A stretch of DNA of 64,000 nucleotides from Nocardioides marmoribigeumensis. Lineage in GTDB: Bacteria; Actinomycetota; Actinomycetes; Propionibacteriales; Nocardioidaceae. Shown here piece after piece: positions 28,793 through 36,145 of this stretch. The position numbers and the translations under genes were made by a program. Below the pieces are notes generated by a model that did no database searches, was not told the origin of the DNA, and saw only the letters and a program-made list of their open reading frames with translations. The number at the start of each line of letters is the position of its first letter. Positions within the stretch are counted from its first letter, which is position 1. The stretch covers positions 2,294,001-2,358,000 of the forward strand of contig NZ_JAVDYG010000001.1 in the NCBI RefSeq assembly GCF_031458325.1. Direction: 5' to 3'.

Positions 28793-29944
28793 ATGGGGGA
28801 CGTGAGCGACTCCCCCCGCCCTGCCGCCCGCCCGCCGAGGGTCACCTTCGCATCGGTGCTGGGCGCGGCCGGGTGCGCGGTGCTCGTGGTCAGCCTCTTC
28901 GACACCATGGCCCGGCTGCGTGGCACCGACGCCCGCGAGCAGGTCGCCGAGCTGCTCGCGGACCCGCCGCTGCGGGGCAGCGGGGTCGGCGTCGACGAGG
29001 TGCTCGGCGCGCTGCGGGGGCTCGGCTACGCCGCCGGCGCCCTCGCCGCGGCCGGCGTCGTCCTCGCGGTCTTCGTGGCGCTGCGCCACCGGGGCGCCCG
29101 CATCGGGTTCACCGTCGTGGCCGCGCTGCTGCTGCTCACCATGCCGACCACCGGCCTGCTCCCCGTCCTCCCCGCCGTCGCGGCCGCCCTGCTGTGGCGC
29201 CGCGACGTCCGCGACTGGTTCGCCGGCCGCGAGCCGGCTCCCGCGCAGGTCCGGCCGCCGACCCCGCCGACCCCGCCGACCCCGCCGACCGCACCTCCGC
29301 CGACCCCGACGCTGCCGACCGGCCCCACCCCGCCGGCCGCGCCTGCCCCGCCGGCCGCCGGGCAGCCGCCCCAGCCGGCCCCGTCGCCGTACGCCGCACC
29401 ACCGCAGGCCGTGCCCTGGGCCGGCCCCTACGCGGCGGTCCCCCCGGCCGGTCCCCCGCCCGGGGCGTACGACGGCCGGCGCCCGCGCACCGTCACCGTC
29501 GCCGGCGTGCTGTCGTTCGTCGGGGCCGCGCTCGGGCTCCTCGCCGGTGGGGCCGTGCTCGCGGTGGCTGCCCTCTCCCCGAGCACGATCGAGGAGGCGA
29601 TGGCCCGCGACGACCAGTTCCAGCGCCTCGACGTCACCACCAGCCAGGTCGTCGCGATGGTCTGGGCGATGGGTGCGGTGATGGTCCTCTGGTCGCTGGT
29701 CGTCGGGGTGCTCGCGGTGCTCGTCCTGCGCCGCCAGCAGGTCGCGCGCATCCTGCTCGCCGTGTCCGCCGGGATGGCGGCGCTGTTCAGCCTGCTGGCC
29801 ATCCTCAGCGGTGTCGCCCTGGTGACGCTCGTGCTCGCCGGCACGACCCTGGTCCTGCTCTTCAGCGGCGGCGCCAACGACTGGTTCGCCCGCCGGCCGC
29901 CCGGTGCGAGCCGAGGGGTCAGCGGGTCAGGTCAGCCCTGGTGA
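28793..29944 (+). CDS. Hypothetical polytopic membrane protein with proline-rich linker
   Basis: 383 residues. Three N-terminal membrane segments (around 18-38, 78-98 and 105-130) are followed by a ~110-residue linker rich in Pro/Ala/Thr with PPTPPT repeats and prolines before aromatic residues (about 145-235). Three C-terminal helices follow (about 243-270, 290-320 and 325-360). No family recognised. The start is either ATG 28793 or GTG 28802; neither has a strong ribosome site. The 3' end overlaps the convergent aminotransferase gene by 26 bp. Confidence 0.7.
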   Translation: MGDVSDSPRPAARPPRVTFASVLGAAGCAVLVVSLFDTMARLRGTDAREQVAELLADPPLRGSGVGVDEVLGALRGLGYAAGALAAAGVVLAVFVALRHRGARIGFTVVAALLLLTMPTTGLLPVLPAVAAALLWRRDVRDWFAGREPAPAQVRPPTPPTPPTPPTAPPPTPTLPTGPTPPAAPAPPAAGQPPQPAPSPYAAPPQAVPWAGPYAAVPPAGPPPGAYDGRRPRTVTVAGVLSFVGAALGLLAGGAVLAVAALSPSTIEEAMARDDQFQRLDVTTSQVVAMVWAMGAVMVLWSLVVGVLAVLVLRRQQVARILLAVSAGMAALFSLLAILSGVALVTLVLAGTTLVLLFSGGANDWFARRPPGASRGVSGSGQPW

Positions 29945-31097
29945 GCCGCTCGAGGGCCGCCTCGAGGGTCGAACGGTCCTTGCAGAACGCCCACCGCACG
30001 AGCTGGTCGCCGGCGGCGGAGTCGTAGAACGGCTGCGCCGGCACGGCCACCACGCCGGCACGTTCCGGCAGGGCGAGGCAGAACTCGGTCGCGTCGGACC
30101 AGCCCAGGTGGCTGATGTCGCCGAGCAGGAAGTACGTCGACCGCGAGGGCCGCGGACGCAGCCCGGCGGCGGCGAGGCCCTCGGTGAGCAGGTCGCGGTG
30201 GGCGGCCAGGGTCGCGGCCAGGTCGGAGACGAAGCCCATCTCGTGGTCGAGCGCGTGCGCGACGGCCGGCTGCAGCGGCGCCGCGTTGGTGAAGGTCAGC
30301 CACTGCTTGGCGGCCATGACGGTGTCGACCAGCTCCGGGCTGCCCGTCACCCAGCCGACCTTCCAGCCGGTGACCGAGAACGACTTGCCGGCGCTGGAGA
30401 CCGTGATCGTGCGGTCGGCCATGCCGGGCAGCGTGCACAGCGGCACGTGCCGCCGCCCGTCGAAGGTCAGGTGCTCGTAGACCTCGTCGGTGACCACCAC
30501 CAGGTCGTGCTCCTGGGCGACCGCGGCGACGGCGGCGAGGTCGGCCTCGCCTAGCACGGTGCCGGTCGGGTTGTGCGGGGTGTTGAGCACCAGCGCGACG
30601 GTCCGGTCGGTCACCGCGGCGCGCAGCGCCTCGGTGTCGAGGGCGAGGCCGTCGTCGGTGGGCACCAGGCCGACGGTCCGTCGTACGCCCCCGGCCATGG
30701 TGACCGCGGCGGCGTAGGAGTCGTAGTAGGGCTCGACGAGCACCACCTCGTCGCCGGGTCCGACCAGCGCCAGGATCGCCGCGGTCAGGCCCTCGGTGGC
30801 GCCCGCGGTCGCCAGCACCTGCGTCTCGGGGTCGAGGTCGAGGCCGTAGTGACGCTGCTGGTGACGTGCCACCGCCTCGCGCAGGGCGGGGACGCCGCGG
30901 CCGGGGGCGTACTGGTTGGCTCCGCCCAGCACCGCGCGCGCCGCCACCTCGAGCATCCCGGTGGGACCGTCGGCGTCGGGGAAGCCCTGACCGAGGTTGA
31001 GCGACCCCGTCCGGACGGCCAGCGCCGACATCGTGGTGAAGATCGTCGGCGGGATCGCCGCCAGCCGGGGGGTGAGGCGGGGGAGCGGGGCGGGCAT
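29919..31097 (-). CDS. Class I/II PLP-dependent aminotransferase (DapC-like)
   Basis: 392 residues. Fold type I hallmarks: LNLGQGFPDADGP near the N-terminus, NTPHNPTG (substrate loop), VVVTDEVYEHLTFDG, and the PLP lysine in VSSAGKSFSVTGWKVGW. C-terminal VRWAFCKD carries the carboxylate-binding Arg. The sequence resembles actinobacterial enzymes annotated as N-succinyldiaminopimelate aminotransferase or kynurenine/methionine aminotransferases, so the substrate is uncertain. It is divergent from the sortase gene with a 49-bp spacer. Confidence 0.9.
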   Translation of the reverse strand: MPAPLPRLTPRLAAIPPTIFTTMSALAVRTGSLNLGQGFPDADGPTGMLEVAARAVLGGANQYAPGRGVPALREAVARHQQRHYGLDLDPETQVLATAGATEGLTAAILALVGPGDEVVLVEPYYDSYAAAVTMAGGVRRTVGLVPTDDGLALDTEALRAAVTDRTVALVLNTPHNPTGTVLGEADLAAVAAVAQEHDLVVVTDEVYEHLTFDGRRHVPLCTLPGMADRTITVSSAGKSFSVTGWKVGWVTGSPELVDTVMAAKQWLTFTNAAPLQPAVAHALDHEMGFVSDLAATLAAHRDLLTEGLAAAGLRPRPSRSTYFLLGDISHLGWSDATEFCLALPERAGVVAVPAQPFYDSAAGDQLVRWAFCKDRSTLEAALERLTRADLTR

Positions 31098-31146
31098 GCC
31101 GCCGAACGTACCCCGGCGCCACCGCTGCGCCCCTACCCTGAGGCGC

Positions 31147-31800
31147 GTGCGCGGTCGATGGGTCACCAGGCTCGGGATGCTCCTCATCGCCGGGGGGCTG
31201 GTCGCCCTGGGCTACGTCGCCTGGCAGCTCTACGGCACGACGTACGTCGCCAAGCGCGACCAGGAGCGCACCGTCGAGCGCACGCTCCAGGCGTGGGCGA
31301 AGCCGGTGACGGTGCGCAGGGCGGGCCCGGTCCCGAAGGGCGAGGCGACCGCGCTCGTGCGGATCCCCGCGTTCGGCAAGTCCTACGTCGTGCCGGTGTT
31401 CGAGGGCACCGACGACGACGTGCTGGCTCGTGGCTACGGGCACTTCGAGGGGGCTGCCGGGCCCGGGCAGGTGGGCAACTACGCCCTGGCCGCGCACCGG
31501 ATCACCCACGGCGAGCCGCTGCGCCGCATGCCCGAGCTGCGCCCCGGCGACCGCGTCGTGGTGGAGACGCGCGCGGCGACCTACACCTACGTGCTCGACA
31601 CGAATCCCAACGACCTGGTCGTCGACTTCACCCAGGGCTGGGTGGTCGACCCGCTGCCGACCAACCCGGCCGGCGGGGTACAGCCCGCGCAGCGGCCCGG
31701 GCAGCGCCTGATCACGCTCACGACCTGCGCCGAGCTGTTCCACACCGACGAGCGCCTGATCGCCTTCGGGCACCTGGTCACGACCGACCGGAAGCGCTGA
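31147..31800 (+). CDS. Class E-type sortase
   Basis: 217 residues. One N-terminal membrane helix (about 10-30) then the sortase beta barrel, with catalytic His at about residue 117 (LAAHRI), Cys at about 194 in LITLTTCAE and the Arg region DERLIAF. The length and TLTTC context fit actinobacterial class E/D sortases that attach LAxTG/LPxTG proteins to peptidoglycan. A likely client, the giant LPATG protein, is encoded 6 kb downstream. GTG start at 31147 with CTGAGG before it. Confidence 0.88.
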   Translation: MRGRWVTRLGMLLIAGGLVALGYVAWQLYGTTYVAKRDQERTVERTLQAWAKPVTVRRAGPVPKGEATALVRIPAFGKSYVVPVFEGTDDDVLARGYGHFEGAAGPGQVGNYALAAHRITHGEPLRRMPELRPGDRVVVETRAATYTYVLDTNPNDLVVDFTQGWVVDPLPTNPAGGVQPAQRPGQRLITLTTCAELFHTDERLIAFGHLVTTDRKR

Positions 31801-31826
31801 AGGTAAAGACTTCCGATCTTTACCTT
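31800..31826 (+). terminator. Perfect 10-bp hairpin at the sortase stop
   Basis: AAGGTAAAGA (starting on the last base of the sortase stop codon) pairs completely with TCTTTACCTT around a 7-base loop. It is much less GC-rich than its surroundings. No T-run follows (the next bases are TCGGG), so it may be a transcript-stabilising or regulatory hairpin, a weak terminator or a protein-binding palindrome. Confidence 0.5.
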
Positions 31827-31870
31827 CGGGCCCGTAACCGGCCCTCCGAGGGGTCGTTGATGCCTACGTA

Positions 31871-32130
31871 GCCGGCCCGGAGAGCTGTGGGGCAGACCCG
31901 GACCGGCCGCACGCGAGGAGGAGAAAAACTCTCCCTCCCTTCCTCTCCCCCTCGCAGCAAGGTCCGCCGGGCTCCTCCTGGCCCGACGGACCAACGTGGG
32001 TGCAGGACTCCTCCCAAGTCCGGCACAGCCCGCGGCAGGACCTCCCATCCACCGCGGCGACCGTGCGGTCCCCCTCCCAGGGCTCGTACGAAGACGAGAG
32101 GCCCCCGGTCCACGGACCGGGGGCCTTTGT
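31871..32130 (+). ncRNA. Candidate structured small RNA with repeated CCTCC loops
   Basis: No protein-coding sign exists between the sortase hairpin and dedA, but the plus strand folds into successive hairpins. H0 31871-31907 (GCCGGCCCGG with CCGGACCGGC). H1 31913-31955 (12-bp stem, loop containing CTCCCTCCC). H2 31961-31992 (12-bp stem with one mismatch, loop TCCTCCTG). H3 32001-32025, H4 32031-32056 and H5 32062-32090 all present the same 7-base loop CCTCCCA. A strong terminator follows. CCTCC is the anti-Shine-Dalgarno core, so the RNA could pair with ribosome binding sites. The 5' end is not fixed; it could be a sortase 3'UTR product. Distant relation to actinobacterial 6C RNA is possible. 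Confidence 0.5.
32100..32128. terminator. Strong intrinsic terminator
   Basis: An 11-bp perfect GC stem (GGCCCCCGGTC, 32100-32110, with GACCGGGGGCC, 32115-32125) and CACG loop is followed by TTTGT on the plus strand. It would end the candidate small RNA. On the minus strand it could also stop dedA transcription. Confidence 0.8.
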
Positions 32131-32141
32131 CGTGCTCAGCC

Positions 32142-32201
32142 GCTCACTCGGCGGCTCACTCGGCGGCTCACTCGGCGGCTCACTCGGCGGCTCACTCAGC
32201 C
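32142..32201. repeat. 12-bp tandem repeat, five copies, at the dedA stop codon
   Basis: GCTCACTCGGCG occurs four times exactly, followed by the variant GCTCACTCAGCC. The dedA stop codon (32192-32194) lies in the last unit. On the minus strand each unit reads in the dedA frame as Ala-Ala-Glu-stop, so the gene end is followed by a series of identical stop codons. Probably slippage copies of the gene terminus. Confidence 0.9.
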
Positions 32202-32950
32202 GGGTGGCGCCTCGTGTCGCCCCCGACGATGTCGACGTCGGGGACGCCGTCACCGTCGTTGTCGTCGCCCTCCGGGCCGGACGTGCGGCGGTGGCGCCAC
32301 CACTCGAAGGCCACGGGGATCACCGAGAAGACCAGGATCGCGATGATCGCCAGGTCGATCTTGTCCCCGAGCCAGGGGAAGACGCCGCCGAGGAAGTAGC
32401 CCAGCAGGGTGATCGAGATGACCCACAGCACGGCGCCGACGAGGCTCCACGTGAGGAACCGCCGGCGCTCCATCCGGGTGACGCCGGCCACGACGGTGAT
32501 GAAGGTGCGGACGAACGGCACGAAGCGGCCGATGACCAGCGCCTTGTTGCCGTGCTTGTCGAAGAACGCCTCGGTCTGGTCGAAGTACTTGCGCTGGAGG
32601 AGGCGCCCGTCCCGCTCGTAGAGCGGTGGACCGACCTTGCGCCCGATCTCGTAGCCCACCACGTTGCCCAGGAAGGCCGCGGCGCTGAGCACGGTGAGCG
32701 CGAGGAGCAGCTCGACGAACGGGGCCGAGGAGCCGAACACGTCGATCTTGCCGGTGGCGATGAACAGCCCCAGCGCGAACAGCAGGGTGTCGCCCGGGAG
32801 GAACGGGAAGAGCAGTCCGCACTCGACGAAGACGATGAGCAGGCTGATCCAGAACAGCTCGGTGCCGAATCGGTCGAGGAGCCAGTTGGGGTCCATCCAG
32901 TCCATGCCCAGCAGCAGAGGCGTGGCCAGCGTGGCGAGGGCGTCGGGCAT
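32192..32950 (-). CDS. DedA-family membrane protein
   Basis: 252 residues. Family landmarks: FVECGLLFPFLPGDTLLFALGLF near the N-terminus, LGNVVGYEIGRKVGPPLY, and FIGRFVPFVRTF-type stretch VIGRFVPFVRTFITVVAGVTRMERRRF, which carries the essential arginines. About five to six membrane segments. DedA proteins act in polyprenyl-phosphate/phospholipid translocation and membrane homeostasis. The C-terminal ~30 residues are acidic and soluble. Its position near fba matches the Rv0364-Rv0363c neighbourhood of M. tuberculosis as I recall it. Confidence 0.93.
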   Translation of the reverse strand: MPDALATLATPLLLGMDWMDPNWLLDRFGTELFWISLLIVFVECGLLFPFLPGDTLLFALGLFIATGKIDVFGSSAPFVELLLALTVLSAAAFLGNVVGYEIGRKVGPPLYERDGRLLQRKYFDQTEAFFDKHGNKALVIGRFVPFVRTFITVVAGVTRMERRRFLTWSLVGAVLWVISITLLGYFLGGVFPWLGDKIDLAIIAILVFSVIPVAFEWWRHRRTSGPEGDDNDGDGVPDVDIVGGDTRRHPAE

Positions 32951-32999
32951 GCCGCGATCGTATCCAGCGGCACCGACCCCGCCCGGTAGCCTCCCAGCC

Positions 33000-33692
33000 G
33001 TGGAGCAGCCGGAGGAGCCCGACGTCGCGCGCCGGGCGCCGTACGACCCGATGCCGCACGGGCCGGTCGAGGTCGGCGTCGGTCCCTGGACCGGGCCGCG
33101 GCCCACCGGCCCCGGGTCCGAGGTGTACGACGAGCGGCTGCTCGCCGACGGCGACCGGCGCAACGTGGTGGACCGCTACCGCTACTGGACCCTCGAGGCG
33201 ATCCGGGCCGACCTCGACGCCCGGCGGCACGACTTCCACGTCGCGATCGAGAACTGGCAGCACGACTTCAACATCGGGACGATCGTGCGGACGGCCAACG
33301 CCTTCCTGGCCGCCGAGGTGCACATCGTGGGCAGACGGCGGTGGAACCGCCGCGGGGCGATGGTGACCGACCGCTACCAGCACGTGCGGCACCACCCCGA
33401 CGTGGCGACGCTGCGGGAGCACCTGGGCGACGTCCCGCTGCTCGGCATCGACAACCTGCCCGGGTCGGACCACCTGGAGACGATGACGCTGCCGCGCCGG
33501 GTGTGCCTGCTGTTCGGCCAGGAGGGACCCGGGCTCTCGCAGGAGGCCCGGGAGGCGTGCGACGGGACGTTCTCGATCGCGCAGTTCGGCTCCACCCGCA
33601 GCATCAACGCCTCGGCCGCCGCCGCGATCGCCATGCACACCTGGGTCCGCCAGCACGCCGACCTGTCCGGTCTCACGACCTGGAGGGGCTGA
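33000..33692 (+). CDS. TrmH/SpoU-family RNA 2'-O-methyltransferase
   Basis: 230 residues. The three SPOUT motifs are present: NIGTIVRTANAF (motif 1), LLFGQEGPGLSQEA (motif 2) and FGSTRSINASAAAAIAMH (motif 3), forming the trefoil knot that binds S-adenosylmethionine. The N-terminal ~75 residues are specific to this family branch. Target (tRNA Gm18-like or rRNA) is not determined. GTG start at 33000. The last 20 bp overlap the convergent sigma-factor gene. Confidence 0.9.
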   Translation: MEQPEEPDVARRAPYDPMPHGPVEVGVGPWTGPRPTGPGSEVYDERLLADGDRRNVVDRYRYWTLEAIRADLDARRHDFHVAIENWQHDFNIGTIVRTANAFLAAEVHIVGRRRWNRRGAMVTDRYQHVRHHPDVATLREHLGDVPLLGIDNLPGSDHLETMTLPRRVCLLFGQEGPGLSQEAREACDGTFSIAQFGSTRSINASAAAAIAMHTWVRQHADLSGLTTWRG

Positions 33693-34161
33693 GCACCTCC
33701 CGCAGCCGGTCCCGTCCCCGTGAGGCGTGGCTCTTGACGGTGCCGGGGGAGATCCCGAGCTCGGCGGCGGTCTCCTCCACCGACAGGTCGAGCAGGTAGC
33801 GCAGCACCACGACCTGCCGCTGCATGACCGGCAGGGTCTGGAGCACCTCGACCAGCGCCGAGCGGTCCTCCGGGGCGGGGTCGTGGACGGACCGGTCGTG
33901 CCCGTCCAACGGGGTCCGCTCGCGTCGCCACGGTCGCCGGCCCTCGTCGACGTGCGAGGTCAGCACCGCCCGCCGTACGTAGGACTCCTCCGCGCCCTGG
34001 GTGTGCAGCCGCCCCCAGGCGAGGTAGGTCCTGACCAGCGCGGTCTGCACGAGGTCGTCGGCGCGGTGCCAGTCCCCGCACAGGGCGTAGGCGAACCGAC
34101 GCAGGGCAGGGCGCCGGGCCTCGACGAAGGTGGTGAACTCCGCGTCGACGTCGCGCCTCAC
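33673..34161 (-). CDS. ECF RNA polymerase sigma factor (SigE-like, SACE/ECF41-free short form)
   Basis: 162 residues with the two sigma70 regions: region 2 (FTTFVEARRPALRRFAYALCGDWHRADDLVQTALVRTYLAWGRL) and region 4 (LPVMQRQVVVLRYLLDLSVEETAAELGISPGTVKSHASRGRDRLREVL). Members of this SigE-like actinobacterial group direct transcription of small regulons. The GTG start overlaps the stop of the membrane protein gene upstream, which is probably its regulator. Its own target promoters cannot be assigned here. Confidence 0.92.
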   Translation of the reverse strand: MRRDVDAEFTTFVEARRPALRRFAYALCGDWHRADDLVQTALVRTYLAWGRLHTQGAEESYVRRAVLTSHVDEGRRPWRRERTPLDGHDRSVHDPAPEDRSALVEVLQTLPVMQRQVVVLRYLLDLSVEETAAELGISPGTVKSHASRGRDRLREVLSPSRS

Positions 34162-35006
34162 CGCCGGCCCCCGGCCGCGAGGGCGGAGAACAGGTCGCCG
34201 TAGAGGCTCCTCGCGTCTCGGACCAGGGCCGGGAGCGAGTCGGCGAACCGGTCGCCCTGCACCAGGACGTAGACCGGCGCGTGGCCGGGACGCAGCCGCG
34301 CCAGGACCCAGCGACGCTGTCCCCTCACCCTGAGCTCGGCGGCTGCGGTGAAGGTGCCGTCGGCGGCGGGTCCGAGGTCGACCCCCGTCCGCACCGCGAC
34401 GACCCGGGTGGGCCCGGTGCCCCGGAGCGACCCGTCCGGGGTGAAGTAGACCGGGTGCGGCTCGACGGTGCCGGTCGACGCGGCCACCACGTGGTCGAGC
34501 CAGTCCTCCACCGCGGCGAACCGGACCCGCGCCGGCTCGACGGAGGTGAAGGTGCCTGCGCCGGACCAGTCGACCAGGCCCCACAGCTCGGTGTCGCCGC
34601 GTCGCACGACCAGGCCCCAGGACCTGCCGGAGGGCTCGCGGCCGAGCGGGTCGGCGACGGTCCGCTCGATCGCGGTGCCGGGGCTCGCGACCAGCCGTCC
34701 CTCGGAGGTGACGTGCACCTCCAGGTCCGGCGGGGGCTGCTCCTCCGCGGGCCGGGTGGCGAGCCCGGTGCGGTCGTCCCCGCCGGTGACCGGCGCCGCG
34801 AGCAGGTGCGTCCCGGCCAGGACCGCCGCGGCCGCCACCGCGGCGACGGCCAGACCGCCGGCCGCCCGGCGTACGCCCCGGCCACGCCGGGCACGGTGGG
34901 CGGCGAGGAGCAGGTCGTCGAGCGGTGCTGCCGGTGGGCCGCACGCCACGGCGGCGTGCAGCGCGTCGCGCAGCTCCGGGTCGTCGTCCACGTCGAGGTC
35001 GTTCAT
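34158..35006 (-). CDS. Single-pass membrane protein coupled to the ECF sigma factor (candidate anti-sigma factor)
   Basis: 282 residues. Cytoplasmic N-terminus of ~45 residues, one membrane helix (about 50-70, GGLAVAAVAAAAVLAGTHLL) and an extracytoplasmic ~210-residue domain. The short cytoplasmic part lacks a recognisable zinc anti-sigma HxxxCxxC motif. It lies upstream of the sigma gene with GTGA overlap, an order opposite to the usual sigma then anti-sigma. Role as anti-sigma factor is inferred from coupling only. Confidence 0.75.
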   Translation of the reverse strand: MNDLDVDDDPELRDALHAAVACGPPAAPLDDLLLAAHRARRGRGVRRAAGGLAVAAVAAAAVLAGTHLLAAPVTGGDDRTGLATRPAEEQPPPDLEVHVTSEGRLVASPGTAIERTVADPLGREPSGRSWGLVVRRGDTELWGLVDWSGAGTFTSVEPARVRFAAVEDWLDHVVAASTGTVEPHPVYFTPDGSLRGTGPTRVVAVRTGVDLGPAADGTFTAAAELRVRGQRRWVLARLRPGHAPVYVLVQGDRFADSLPALVRDARSLYGDLFSALAAGGRR

Positions 35007-35060
35007 GACCCTGGGACGGAACCACGGCGGCGCGCGGTTGTCACGCGCGCCACGAGAAGG

Positions 35061-35951
35061 TCAGTCGACCCCGAACTTGTCGGCCATCAGGACGTAGCGG
35101 GCCCGCGCGGCCTCCAGCAGTGCGGGGTAGCCCGCCGGGTCGATGCCCAGCGCCTGGAGCAGCACGCCGTGGCTGGCGGCCACGTCCTCCGCCGGCGGCG
35201 CGTCCTCGGCGGACGGGGCGTCGTCCTGGCCGTGGAGGACGTCGGCCACCATCGCGTGGGCGACGCTCACCGCGGCGACCGTCGGCGTCATGCCCGGGTC
35301 GATGTCGTGGTGGTGGATGATCGCGTCCACGATCGTGTGGGGCAGCTTCCACCGCTGGGCCACGACCCCGCCGATGTCGGCGTGGTCGACCCCGAAGACG
35401 GCACGCTCGGCAGACAGCAGGTCCATGCCGTCGGAGCTCGCGGCCTGCTCGAGCATGGTGAGCACCTGGGCGCCGAAGTGGGTGGAGAGCACGACCTTGC
35501 CGAAGTCGTGCAGCAGCGCGGCGGTCGAGGCCTCCGGCGGGACCGTGACCTTGGCCTTCATCCGCAGCACGTCGGTCGACAGCGAGGCCGAGACCGACTG
35601 CTTCCACAGCTCGCCCGCCGAGAGGCCGTACGCCGGCAGCGCGCCGCCCATGCGGTTGTGCACCGAGCTGGCCAGGGCCATCGACAGCAGCGCGCCCGTG
35701 CCGAGCCGCATCGCGGCGTCACGGACGGTGGTGATCTGGGTGCGGCCGCCCATGGCGACCGAGTTGGCCCGGCGCAGCAGCAGCGCGGTCAGCGACTGGT
35801 CCATGGAGACGACCTCGGCGATGTCGCGGAAGTCGTGGGCGTCGTCGGCCACCAGCTCCGCGAGCCGCGTGACGGTGATCGGCAGCGCGTCGATCGCCTC
35901 GGCGGACGAGAAGAGGTCGAGCAGGTCGATCGCCTGGGCGGCGCGCTCCAC
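35061..35951 (-). CDS. HDOD-domain protein
   Basis: 296 residues. The HDOD fold is evident from LPITVTRLAELVADDAHDFRDIAEVVSMDQSLTALLLRRANS, the central STAALLHDFGKVVLSTHF with the HD pair, and HADIGGVVAQRWKLPHTIVDAIIHHHD. HDOD proteins are non-enzymatic or weak phosphohydrolase-like modules in signalling. No other domain (EAL, GGDEF) is fused. GTG start at 35951 with AGGAGG about 10 bp before. It is divergent from fba across a 194-bp spacer. Confidence 0.9.
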   Translation of the reverse strand: MERAAQAIDLLDLFSSAEAIDALPITVTRLAELVADDAHDFRDIAEVVSMDQSLTALLLRRANSVAMGGRTQITTVRDAAMRLGTGALLSMALASSVHNRMGGALPAYGLSAGELWKQSVSASLSTDVLRMKAKVTVPPEASTAALLHDFGKVVLSTHFGAQVLTMLEQAASSDGMDLLSAERAVFGVDHADIGGVVAQRWKLPHTIVDAIIHHHDIDPGMTPTVAAVSVAHAMVADVLHGQDDAPSAEDAPPAEDVAASHGVLLQALGIDPAGYPALLEAARARYVLMADKFGVD

Positions 35952-36145
35952 GGTTGAGGACCTCCTGGGTCACGTCGGGGGCAGGTGTGACGTCCCAATG
36001 GTTCCTCATCAACCGCCACCACGGAAGGTTTTGGCCCCGCCGGGTGGGTGGTCCAGGAGTGGTCGGTACGGGCCGGTCCCAGGTGGCCCCCGGTGGATAG
36101 AGTGATGGTGACCGACCGCCGCCGGGCCGCCAGGAGACAGCCGAC

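Noticed and set aside
31871-32130. tmRNA, RNase P RNA or SRP RNA for the structured intergenic region
   Set aside because: None of the conserved cores of these RNAs is present (no tRNA-like acceptor ends with a tag frame, no RNase P core, no SRP GNAR tetraloop domain). 6C RNA remains only a distant possibility.
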